This document shows, piece after piece, positions 33,689 through 42,166 of a DNA stretch of 64,000 nucleotides; positions within the stretch are counted from its first letter, which is position 1, and each line of letters starts with the position of its first letter. Location: the NCBI GenBank assembly GCA_965267185.1, contig OZ253937.1, forward strand, positions 2,914,001 to 2,978,000, in the 5' to 3' direction. A program made the position numbers and the translations under genes. The DNA comes from G965267185 sp965267185 (GTDB lineage: Bacteria; Pseudomonadota; Alphaproteobacteria; UBA6615). The notes below the pieces were generated by a model, which saw nothing but the letters and a program-made list of their open reading frames with translations, had not been told where the DNA came from and did no database searches.

Positions 33689-35010
33689 TGACTGGAATTA
33701 CACCGGGCGCAGAAAACGAAAAGTCGATGTGGCGGCTCATGGAAGAACTGTTCCCCAATTACCGCGCCCTATGCGGACCGGACATTGCCCGTTCGCTGGA
33801 TCAACTTCAGGCCTGGGCAGATATTGAAATCATAGAAATTCCATCGCGGAGCATGGTCGGTGAGTGGCCCGTACCGGACGAGTTTGTCGTCAACGAGGCC
33901 TGGATCGAGGACCAATCCGGCAACCGCTACCTGGATTTTAACGAGCACCCTTATCACTTGTGGATATACAGCCGGCCGTTCGAGGCAGTGATCGAGAAGG
34001 ACGATTTGCTGAAAAAAGTCGACGTGATGCCGCACCTGCCATCGGCAATTCCCCTGCGTCAAACCTATTACCGCGATGACTGGGGATTCTGCGCATCGGT
34101 CGAAGAACTCGACCGACTTCCCGATGGCCCCTTCAAAGTAAAGATCGATACCGAGCTTAGACCGGGCGTCTTGCGTATCGGGGAGATCTACATTCCGGGC
34201 GATAGCGAAGAAGAAATTTTAATCGACAGCTATTTATGCCACCCGCGCGGCGCGAACGACAATTTGAGCGGTGTTGCGGTCGCGATCGAGCTCTCGCGGC
34301 TCCTCAGTCAGCTGCCGAAACGGCGTCTTTCGTACCGGCTGGCGATATGGCCCGAGACGATCGGCCCCATCGCCTGGATCAATACCCAGCCCGATAAATT
34401 GGCCAAGCTGATCGGTGGTTTCGAAGTTTCGATTTGCGGCGACCCTTCTCCCCTCACCTATATAGAGAGCTTTCATGGCACCGGAATCACCGACCGCGCC
34501 GTTCGTCATGCGGCGAGGCATTTGGGGGTGGAAGTCCGGATGCAAAAATACCTTCACTTCAAGAACGGTTCCAACCAGGGACACTTCAACATGCCGGGCA
34601 TTCGCCTGCCCTATGGCAGGTTGGCCCGCTCGGGCGCCGGCACCGAGAACTACCCGGAATACCATAGCTCCGCCGACGACCTTGACCTTGTCCGACCCGA
34701 GTACCTGCTGGGCACGTTGAAATTTCTCTGGGAGGTCATTCTGACCATCGACCGCAGCCGCGTGTGGCAACCCACGTACACCGGAACGCCTTTTCTTTCA
34801 GGACATGGCATTTATCCCTATCAACATTCTATTGGCCGCGGCGAGACCAATTCCAACGATATCGCGGCGACCTACTACGAACTGATGGGTGCCGTCGATG
34901 GCAAGCTCGATTTGCTTGAGATCGCAGATCGGTGCGACCTTCCAATTGGCCTGTTCGATGAAGCTGTCGAGAAATTTCACGGAGCCGAGCTGATCAAGCT
35001 CGTCGCTTGA
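33688..35010 (+). CDS. DUF4910-type aminopeptidase-like protein
   Basis: A 440-residue protein. The core resembles M28-like zinc peptidases: SYLCHPRGANDNLSG near residue 180 and EYHSSADDLDLV near 322 offer metal ligands. The last 70 residues look like a winged helix (YYELMGAVDGKLDLLEIADRC). Proteins of this class recur in glycan loci beside AAC(3) and ACP genes. Reaction unknown; amide hydrolysis or amide transfer on a sugar are options. It has no signal peptide, so it probably acts in the cytoplasm. Confidence 0.75.
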   Translation: MTGITPGAENEKSMWRLMEELFPNYRALCGPDIARSLDQLQAWADIEIIEIPSRSMVGEWPVPDEFVVNEAWIEDQSGNRYLDFNEHPYHLWIYSRPFEAVIEKDDLLKKVDVMPHLPSAIPLRQTYYRDDWGFCASVEELDRLPDGPFKVKIDTELRPGVLRIGEIYIPGDSEEEILIDSYLCHPRGANDNLSGVAVAIELSRLLSQLPKRRLSYRLAIWPETIGPIAWINTQPDKLAKLIGGFEVSICGDPSPLTYIESFHGTGITDRAVRHAARHLGVEVRMQKYLHFKNGSNQGHFNMPGIRLPYGRLARSGAGTENYPEYHSSADDLDLVRPEYLLGTLKFLWEVILTIDRSRVWQPTYTGTPFLSGHGIYPYQHSIGRGETNSNDIAATYYELMGAVDGKLDLLEIADRCDLPIGLFDEAVEKFHGAELIKLVA

Positions 35011-35043
35011 GCGTACGCCTGCCCAACTTTTGAACCGAGATTC

Positions 35044-36555
35044 GTGACGCTACGGACCGAACAACTACGGCTCGACGCCGCGTTTTCCGACGGGCTGCAA
35101 GCTTTCTTAAACGGAATCTTGACAGCGGATTGGGGCCGCCGCGTCCCCTCGCTTGTTTTTATCCGCGACTTCGAAGGCCTACCAACGCATGCACCCTTCG
35201 ATATCGACGCCTTGTGCGCACAGGAAGATTGGCCGGAGTTAGTCGACCTGATGAAAACACTGGCGACACAGCATGGATTGTTCCTAGCGGAAAACAGATC
35301 CGAAAGTTCATTGCATATTCTGGTGTTGGATATCGGCAATGACACCTCGGATCGTCGCCATTGCTATTTCGAGATACAGAAAAACCTCAAGATCCCCGCC
35401 TCCCAATTTACCGTGCAGCCAGGGTCGAACTTAGTTGCCGTTGCGCCAAGCGATGTACCACGAGCAAAAGACAAACGTTTCCCGGTACCGGAATCCTCGT
35501 GGCAAATCCTATTCATTCTGTTCCAAGCGCTACGGAAGGCAAACTCAGGAAAATACCTCGACCGCGTGTCGGCGTTCACGGCTGCCGACCGCGCGGCCTC
35601 GGTGTCACTGGCGTCCGAACGATACGGCTTCGCGCTAGACCAGTTAACAGACTGGCTCAGTGCGCCGGTGCGATCGCAAGCCGCTAAGGCTGCGAGTTCG
35701 CCAACCGTGTCCGGGTGGCGCCAACGCCTAGCGCCTTTTTGCGTCGACTATCTGTTCTTCCTGCCGCTGCTGCGCCTCGACTTCTTCACCCTGCATGGCC
35801 CCGATGGAGTAGGCAAATCGACGACCTGCGCGGAAATCGCCCAGCTCTTCGAGAACCTTCCCGTCGGCCTCTACCAGTTTCATCACAGCGAAGGCTGGAA
35901 AGAAGGCCGCCGCCGCGAACCCGATGGCGAGAGGGCGCCCCGGCGAAAACCAACGACTGGACAGCCGGACAACGCATCGATGTTGCGCCGAATTTCGCGT
36001 GGTGTGTATCGCTGGCTTCCCGAATCGCTCAAAGCCCTGTGGCTGTGGAACAGCCATTTCGTCAACTACAATCGAAAGTTCACGCGCTTCCTCTACGACA
36101 ACCGGAATACCGGCGACATATTGTTTGCCGATCGCTACATCTATGATGTGCGCGTGAAGTACATCGTAGAGACACCGCAGCCGAGCTGGCTGGTTCGCGC
36201 GTATTACCGGCTCCATTGCGCACTCGTGCCAAAGCCTCGTTTCGGCTTCGTTCTGGTCGACACGCCTGAGGCGATCGTTTCCCGCAAGGACGAACTGAGC
36301 GAGGCGCAAGTGACCCAATTCATCGACTGGATTGGCCGAATTTTGCGCCAGCGCCGCATGGCTCACATTGTGATCCCCGTCAATGGCCGGCCACCGCGCG
36401 CCATTGCATGCGAGATCGCGACCAACCTCCTTACCCGGCGCGGCGGCGATTTGATTGCCGACATGCGCGCCTACGTCTCGCGGCTTGAGTCTGCCGAGAC
36501 AAACACAAGTTCGCCGCCCGTATCGGAAATAGCAAAGCTCCGCGAAGCGGTTTGA
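35044..36555 (+). CDS. P-loop kinase-like protein with unknown N-terminal domain
   Basis: A 503-residue protein. Residues 1-235 match nothing I recognise. Near residue 254, LHGPDGVGKSTT is a clear Walker A of thymidylate kinase-like proteins; ILFADRYIYDVRVK near 360 and VDTPEAIVSRKDELSE near 405 fit a DRY motif and lid. Such proteins in O-antigen clusters are of unknown role, perhaps phosphorylating a sugar. GTG start after a 33-base gap. It may also be a glycan-kinase such as those that cap chains. Confidence 0.65.
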   Translation: MTLRTEQLRLDAAFSDGLQAFLNGILTADWGRRVPSLVFIRDFEGLPTHAPFDIDALCAQEDWPELVDLMKTLATQHGLFLAENRSESSLHILVLDIGNDTSDRRHCYFEIQKNLKIPASQFTVQPGSNLVAVAPSDVPRAKDKRFPVPESSWQILFILFQALRKANSGKYLDRVSAFTAADRAASVSLASERYGFALDQLTDWLSAPVRSQAAKAASSPTVSGWRQRLAPFCVDYLFFLPLLRLDFFTLHGPDGVGKSTTCAEIAQLFENLPVGLYQFHHSEGWKEGRRREPDGERAPRRKPTTGQPDNASMLRRISRGVYRWLPESLKALWLWNSHFVNYNRKFTRFLYDNRNTGDILFADRYIYDVRVKYIVETPQPSWLVRAYYRLHCALVPKPRFGFVLVDTPEAIVSRKDELSEAQVTQFIDWIGRILRQRRMAHIVIPVNGRPPRAIACEIATNLLTRRGGDLIADMRAYVSRLESAETNTSSPPVSEIAKLREAV

Positions 36556-36601
36556 CCGTGGCGAGGAAGACCTTACCTTTGAACGCGAAACACATCACAC
36601 T

Positions 36602-37843
36602 ATGCCGGCGCAAAATTGGGACGCTATGTCGTTGTTAAATACGCAGCAAAAGAAGTTCATCAAACACCACGCACCCGGTCTGGTCTCTAAGTACCGGGAC
36701 TGGAAAACCGCGAGCCAGTTCGGAAGTGAATATTGGGACTCCCGCATGGCGCAAGCGGTTCACTCGATTGCCGATATGGAGGAGAACCCCTACGACAAGA
36801 TTCGGCCAACGAAGTACGGCCCGGCGAAGAAACAGTCACGCCACGCCATCGTGGAAATTAACAACACATGCAACCTGAACTGCGCGATGTGTCAAACCAT
36901 GTCGGCGACGCGCAAGCGCGGCCGCATGGAAATCGATTTCCTGCGCGAAACACTGGAAAAGCTCGCTACTGACGGCATCACCAATGTCGCTTTGCATACC
37001 CTCGGCGATCCATTAGCCAACCCCCGCCTGGCCGAAGTTATGGCGGAGCTTCGCCGAGCCGGACTTACAACGTCGATTTGCACGAACGGTTTGTTGCTCG
37101 AACGTCACGTCGATACCTTGATCGAATATATGGATGTCTCGCCGTCGATTTCATTTTCGGTCGACGGCGCAACCAAGGACACCTACGAGCGGATCCGGAT
37201 CGGCGGCAAATTTGAGGATCTCATTCGCCAGCTTGAGATCAGCAATGAGCGCCTGCGGCCAAAAGGTATGACGGTGAAGATCCACTGTACTCTTTCAAAG
37301 GACAACCTCGACGAGGTCGGCCGGTTTATCGATACCTTCCGGAAGTATGTGCCGCGTCCCGCACAAGATCTGACCTTCGGCGTCATCACCGGGCTCGCGC
37401 CTGACAATACCTACTTCCATGCGGTCAATCCGTTCCCCAACCTCACCCATAAGAACGTCATGTGCTGGCGGCCTAAGGGCGACCCGTTGTGGGTCAACGT
37501 CGATGGCACCGTCTCGGCCTGCTGCCGCGACTACCACGGCGATCTGGTAATCGGAAATATTGCTGACAAGACCTATCGCGAGCTGCAAGAGAGCGAAGGT
37601 CTGAAGGCGCTGCAGCGCGCACATGAATCGGGCGATCTGTCAGCCTATCCGCCCTGTGACACTTGCTTCCGGCCGGATAAACGGCTCGACGAGATTATGA
37701 ACGCGCTAATTCAGTACACTATCCATCGTCATCCCGATGCCGATGCAGACTACTATCAGGGCTTTGCAGACGACGTTGTGACGGCGCTGCAAAGCAACGG
37801 TAACTACGCTGAAAAGATCGAGGCGCTCATCAGCGCTGTATGA
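36602..37843 (+). CDS. Radical SAM/SPASM enzyme
   Basis: A 413-residue protein. Cys90, Cys94 and Cys97 in NTCNLNCAMC bind the radical-SAM cluster. C-terminal cysteines in NVMCWRPKG, VSACCRDYHG and PCDTCFRPD form a SPASM domain for auxiliary clusters. Related enzymes in polysaccharide clusters are of unknown function; some act on amino sugars. The gene follows a 46-base gap, with two possible ATG starts (36602, 36626) and no clear ribosome site for either. Confidence 0.88.
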   Translation: MPAQNWDAMSLLNTQQKKFIKHHAPGLVSKYRDWKTASQFGSEYWDSRMAQAVHSIADMEENPYDKIRPTKYGPAKKQSRHAIVEINNTCNLNCAMCQTMSATRKRGRMEIDFLRETLEKLATDGITNVALHTLGDPLANPRLAEVMAELRRAGLTTSICTNGLLLERHVDTLIEYMDVSPSISFSVDGATKDTYERIRIGGKFEDLIRQLEISNERLRPKGMTVKIHCTLSKDNLDEVGRFIDTFRKYVPRPAQDLTFGVITGLAPDNTYFHAVNPFPNLTHKNVMCWRPKGDPLWVNVDGTVSACCRDYHGDLVIGNIADKTYRELQESEGLKALQRAHESGDLSAYPPCDTCFRPDKRLDEIMNALIQYTIHRHPDADADYYQGFADDVVTALQSNGNYAEKIEALISAV

Positions 37844-37876
37844 TCCCACATCCGCCGTTCTTGGCGGACGTCACAA

Positions 37877-38404
37877 ATGGCACTCCCGATACTCCATCGC
37901 GCCCTGTCACGGGTGCTCGCCCGCCCGCTCATCAGCTTGTCGGCGATGGCGGAGACAGCGCGGCACGATCGCCTGCTTGGCGAACTTGCGGCCCGCGGCA
38001 AGAACATAGCGCTACGACCAGGGGTGACGATCACGCACCCGGAACGAGTCCACCTCGGCAACAATGTAATGCTCAACCACGGTACGATGATTTTTGCGGG
38101 CGGCGGGGTGACGATCGGCGACGATGTTGTCGCGGGACCGGGATGTCTAATCCTGACGGGGAACCACCGTGGCGAAATTTTCTATGGCAGCACCGACCTG
38201 CAACCGGTCGTGATCGGTTCCAACGTTTGGCTTGGCGCGCGCGCGATTGTCACGCCGGGTGTCACAATCGGCTCAAACGTTATCGTCAGCGCCGGTGCCG
38301 TGGTGACCGACGATGTACCCGGCGACACGATTTTCGCCGGTGTACCGGCGAAAAAGGTTCGTGATCTCGAACTTCCCTTCGAGCCGAGACGGCGTGAATC
38401 TTAG
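37877..38404 (+). CDS. Left-handed beta-helix (hexapeptide) acyltransferase
   Basis: A 175-residue protein with hexapeptide repeats: VHLGNNVMLNHGTMIFAGG from residue 55, then VTIGDDVVAGPG, VVIGSNVWLGARAIVTPG, VTIGSNVIVSAGAVVTDD. GNHRG near 95 holds a likely catalytic His. Typical of maa/WbbJ-type O-acetyltransferases using acetyl-CoA. It sits between a radical SAM enzyme and a dioxygenase. Substrate unknown. Confidence 0.88.
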   Translation: MALPILHRALSRVLARPLISLSAMAETARHDRLLGELAARGKNIALRPGVTITHPERVHLGNNVMLNHGTMIFAGGGVTIGDDVVAGPGCLILTGNHRGEIFYGSTDLQPVVIGSNVWLGARAIVTPGVTIGSNVIVSAGAVVTDDVPGDTIFAGVPAKKVRDLELPFEPRRRES

Positions 38405-38416
38405 GCCGTCAACTTT

Positions 38417-39262
38417 ATGAGCTCGATGAAAATCGATCCCGAAATCGATGCTGGCGCCCGCGACGCGTTCTACAAGAACGGCTATCACGTTATTCGCGGC
38501 CTGCTGTCGCCGGACGAAGCACGCACATATCGTTTTGCGATCAATCGCGCATTTGGCCTGCCGGCACACGAACTCTCCAACGCCGACATCGACGCAAGCA
38601 CCCATACATTGCCGGACGGCGTGACGAAGACGCCGGAATTCTGGCCGCTGATCTTCAATGAGCGCCTTGTCGGCACCATCCGGGCGCTGCTCGGCGACGA
38701 CATTCGCTACACACAACACTCGGATTTGCACATCAATCTTGGCGCCGGCAAATTTCATCGCGATTCAGCCTATCGCGACTTTGGGGTCGGCCCCGACTGG
38801 GACGAAGACCAGGCACCTTACCGAATTGTCCGGGTGGCGATTTATCTTTCCGATTATGCCGACAGCAAATCGTCACTGCTGGTCTTGCCGGGGACACACC
38901 AGCGGGAGAGCCGCTTGAATCGGTTAGAACTGCGCTTTTGGAACGAATTGCGCACCCGCTGGCGCGCGCGCTTCGACACCAATGCGATGCCGCAATGGGC
39001 TTTTACGATGAAACGCGAGCTAATTCGGCACAGAGCTGGCGACTGCGTTGTTTTCGATCAGCGACTAGTTCATGCCGGTGGCGCAGTACGCGGAATCATG
39101 CCGAAATACGCCGTTTACTTATCTTACGGTCTCAATAACAAGCACGCCCGCAATCACCACGACTATTATTTGTCACGGCCGACCTATCTGCCAGAGCTGC
39201 CGCCCGAACTCGCGGCGCGACTCCTCGCGGAAAACCTGGACCTGCCGCCCGAGCCAATTTGA
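38417..39262 (+). CDS. Phytanoyl-CoA dioxygenase-family protein (Fe/2-oxoglutarate)
   Basis: A 281-residue PhyH-like protein. The iron triad is His114 and Asp116 in KFHRDSAYRDF with His219 in QRLVHAGGAV. Downstream, residue RGI after it may bind 2-oxoglutarate. PhyH-type enzymes hydroxylate small molecules, lipids or sugars. In this cluster the substrate is probably a sugar or acyl group; this is inference. It is followed by a TTG-start sulfotransferase-like gene 24 bases away. Confidence 0.82.
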   Translation: MSSMKIDPEIDAGARDAFYKNGYHVIRGLLSPDEARTYRFAINRAFGLPAHELSNADIDASTHTLPDGVTKTPEFWPLIFNERLVGTIRALLGDDIRYTQHSDLHINLGAGKFHRDSAYRDFGVGPDWDEDQAPYRIVRVAIYLSDYADSKSSLLVLPGTHQRESRLNRLELRFWNELRTRWRARFDTNAMPQWAFTMKRELIRHRAGDCVVFDQRLVHAGGAVRGIMPKYAVYLSYGLNNKHARNHHDYYLSRPTYLPELPPELAARLLAENLDLPPEPI

Positions 39263-39286
39263 CACGCGCCGCAAGGCTCTCCTTTC

Positions 39287-40342
39287 TTGAACTCAGAGAT
39301 ACAGACGCGCATCGTCATCGGCGGGCCGGCACGCTGCGGCAAGACCAGCCTGTCGGCGCGCATCGCCGCTGCCGACAACACTTGCTTTGTGCTTGGCGTC
39401 GACGCCCTTTTCCGAGCAATCCTGCGTAAGGGCATCGTAAACCGTGTCCAACCGACAGCCGAGACGGTGCGTCATTTCTTGAGCCGCCGGCGGTTTCAGG
39501 ACGCGGCGCGCGAGACCGCCGAAAGCCCGCTCGACTACACACCGCTCGACCTCGATACACTGATGGCTCAGAGCGGCGGCAGCCGACGCGAACATCCAGT
39601 GCGCGTATATGGCCGGACGATCGACGCGATGGCGTCGGCCGCGGGCAATGCGGCCTGGGTGGCATTCGATCTGCACCCCGAATTCGCCTACCGGCGCCTG
39701 CGACGCCTAGTCCCGGGACTAAAGCTGGCCATCATGTTTCGCGATCCGCGCGAAGCCATTGCTGCAGCGCTGTACTGGCGACGGCCGGATGGCGCGCCGA
39801 AACATACAAGGCGCGAATTTCGCCGCGCCCTTTTGCTTTGGGGCATGGCAGCGAAAGCAGCACGAGCCCATCGCGCCCGCTGGCCCGATGACATCCGCAT
39901 CGTAACACTGCCGGAATTGTTCGACGGGAGCGCGCATTTTTCGATCTTTGGTATTAGCGCGCGAACCGGGCCGGACCCAGACCTGTCACCCGAAACACTT
40001 CATTTCCGGCTAACGGATACAGGGTTCGCACTGCCCGACGGCAGAGAGGCACCGTTGCTTTCGCGTAAAGAAATAGGCGAGATCATGAGCTTGCTCGGCC
40101 CTCTGGCCGAGCCTGTTGGACTTGTATTAGCACCAGGGCCCGCGCCTACACGTACCGGTTTCGGGCTGCATCTGTACTTCCACAGCCTGATGACACTGGC
40201 GAGTTGGAGCCCCCAAAACGCCGCCGCGTTATTGGACATTGTCGAAGCGCCGTTCGGCGCGCTCCGCCGACGTCTGGCGCTGCTGCGCGAGGCCGCTACG
40301 GCGCTAATTCGCCGGCGAACCATGACCGATCAGGCCACTTGA
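39287..40342 (+). CDS. P-loop sulfotransferase-like protein
   Basis: A 351-residue protein starting at TTG. GGPARCGKTSLS near residue 12 resembles a 5'-phosphosulfate-binding loop, and IMFRDPREAIAAALYW near 145 resembles the 3'-phosphate-binding element of sulfotransferases. A kinase-like reading is possible because the first loop is close to a Walker A. The C-terminal third has no recognisable domain. CysNC at the start of the window would provide PAPS. Confidence in the sulfotransferase label is moderate. Confidence 0.6.
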   Translation: MNSEIQTRIVIGGPARCGKTSLSARIAAADNTCFVLGVDALFRAILRKGIVNRVQPTAETVRHFLSRRRFQDAARETAESPLDYTPLDLDTLMAQSGGSRREHPVRVYGRTIDAMASAAGNAAWVAFDLHPEFAYRRLRRLVPGLKLAIMFRDPREAIAAALYWRRPDGAPKHTRREFRRALLLWGMAAKAARAHRARWPDDIRIVTLPELFDGSAHFSIFGISARTGPDPDLSPETLHFRLTDTGFALPDGREAPLLSRKEIGEIMSLLGPLAEPVGLVLAPGPAPTRTGFGLHLYFHSLMTLASWSPQNAAALLDIVEAPFGALRRRLALLREAATALIRRRTMTDQAT

Positions 40343-40349
40343 CCAAGCT

Positions 40350-42131
40350 ATGAAGTTGATCCGCAGCTATTACGATCACCTGACGCTGTTTTACCGCTAC
40401 GCGGGACTCAGCTTCATCGGACTGCTCGCCATTGTCCTGCTCGCTGGCCTGACAGAGGTGATCGGCATCGCCCTGCTCTTGCCTGTTCTGGAATTGGAGA
40501 GCGCGACAGCAGAGCCTAGCCAGATTTCACAACTCGTGTTCGACATTTACGAGTTTCTTGGTATCGAGGTATCGCTGGCGAGCTTGCTCATACTGATCGT
40601 GCTAATTTTTGGGTTCAAAGGGATAATCGTTTTTTCCCGAATGTTGCTCGCCGAGTTCATCGTCGCTGCATTGGTGCTACGCCTGCAGACAAGCTTAATT
40701 GAGTCATTCGGGCGAATTTCTTATGTTTATTATGCGCAGCTCAAAACAGGCACCCTAACCAACTTAATCTTTGCCGAAGTAGAGCGTTTCGCACGCAGCT
40801 TTTCAAAGTTTGTTTCGGTTATTGCGACCAGTCTCACCGTAGGACTATATCTCGTCGGTGCCGCCCTTATTCGCGTCGACCTGACGCTTGGCATCGTGGT
40901 TGCCGGGCTTGTGGCCGTCATTCTGTTCCGCTTCCTGGTTCACCGCACTCGGCAAATCTCTATCGAGATGTCGGGCGTCAACGCGCGAGCGCACGCCAAT
41001 TTGATCCAGACTCTGCAGAGTTCTCTCTACCTGCGGGCTTCCGGTGCAATGGACCGAATGATCGACCGGGTACGAAAGCAGTTGTCTACCATAATCAGCC
41101 TACGGATTACGCTGGCAAAAATCTCGGCGACACTGCAATCGATTGTGGAACCTTTCGCGGTAATCCTTCTGTCGGTACTGATCTTCATTCAAGTCGTGAT
41201 GGAAGGGCGCGAACTGGCCGAGATCGTCGTTTTAGCACTGCTGTGTCATCGCGCTTTTACACGACTAATGTCAGTCCAACAGGAAGTTCAGCGTTTCAAC
41301 GAAAGCGTTGGCGGCGTTGTAACCGTTCGCCGCGAAGGCGACCTGCTTGAATCCAACCAAGATAGCGATGGCAAACGAGTTCTTAACCACTTCACTGGCG
41401 ACGTTGTGTTCGACGATGTTTCGTTCAGCTACGGCAATGTTCCAGCCATCAACGAACTAAACTTGGTTATCCCCGGAAACCATACCATTGGGATTGTCGG
41501 CGAATCTGGGGCGGGCAAGAGCACGTTGATCTTGCTGCTCGCTCGCGTAATTGACCCGACTAAAGGTGCTGTTCGTGTAGGCGGCATCGACTACAGAGAG
41601 TTTCGCCGCCAGAGCCTCCACGAGAAAGTGGGCTACGTAACCCAGGATCCAGTAATTTTTAATGGTACGGTTGCCGAGAATATTACGATGTTCTCCGAAG
41701 ACCTGAGTAATCCTTCAGTGCGCAGCCGGATCGAAGCCGCAGCGCGGAATGCTCATTGCGAGGAATTCATTACACGTCTTGCCGACGGCTACGACACCAT
41801 GATGGGCGAGCGTGGCATCAATTTATCGGGCGGACAAAAACAGCGCCTCGCCATTGCGCGAGAGCTCTATAAGGATCCACCCCTGATAATTTTCGACGAG
41901 GCAACGAGCGCACTTGATACCGACTCCGAACGCGCAGTTCGGGAGTCAATCGAGGCAATGCGCGGTAAACGCACGATCGTAGTGATCGCGCACCGTCTTT
42001 CGACCGTGCGTCACTGTGACCAAATCGTCGTACTATCGAAGGGTAAGATCATCGAATCTGGGACCTTCAATTCCCTGATCGATGATAAATCGTCACGGTT
42101 CCACAGCCTCGTTGAAGCCCAGCGGCTTTAG
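40350..42131 (+). CDS. ABC transporter, fused membrane and ATP-binding domains (MsbA/PglK type)
   Basis: A 593-residue half-transporter. Several strongly hydrophobic stretches lie in residues 18-290, consistent with six membrane helices. The nucleotide-binding domain has Walker A GESGAGKST near 384, signature LSGGQKQR near 491, Walker B LIIFDEATSALD near 513, and switch His in VIAHRLS near 540. PglK and MsbA flip lipid-linked glycans, so this may export the repeat unit. No Wzx- or Wzy-type gene is seen in the window. It is directly after the sulfotransferase-like gene. Base composition is less GC-rich from here to about 45100. Confidence 0.9.
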   Translation: MKLIRSYYDHLTLFYRYAGLSFIGLLAIVLLAGLTEVIGIALLLPVLELESATAEPSQISQLVFDIYEFLGIEVSLASLLILIVLIFGFKGIIVFSRMLLAEFIVAALVLRLQTSLIESFGRISYVYYAQLKTGTLTNLIFAEVERFARSFSKFVSVIATSLTVGLYLVGAALIRVDLTLGIVVAGLVAVILFRFLVHRTRQISIEMSGVNARAHANLIQTLQSSLYLRASGAMDRMIDRVRKQLSTIISLRITLAKISATLQSIVEPFAVILLSVLIFIQVVMEGRELAEIVVLALLCHRAFTRLMSVQQEVQRFNESVGGVVTVRREGDLLESNQDSDGKRVLNHFTGDVVFDDVSFSYGNVPAINELNLVIPGNHTIGIVGESGAGKSTLILLLARVIDPTKGAVRVGGIDYREFRRQSLHEKVGYVTQDPVIFNGTVAENITMFSEDLSNPSVRSRIEAAARNAHCEEFITRLADGYDTMMGERGINLSGGQKQRLAIARELYKDPPLIIFDEATSALDTDSERAVRESIEAMRGKRTIVVIAHRLSTVRHCDQIVVLSKGKIIESGTFNSLIDDKSSRFHSLVEAQRL

Positions 42132-42166
42132 TTTTTTGGTCACACAAAAGCCAAAGTAACTCCGCT

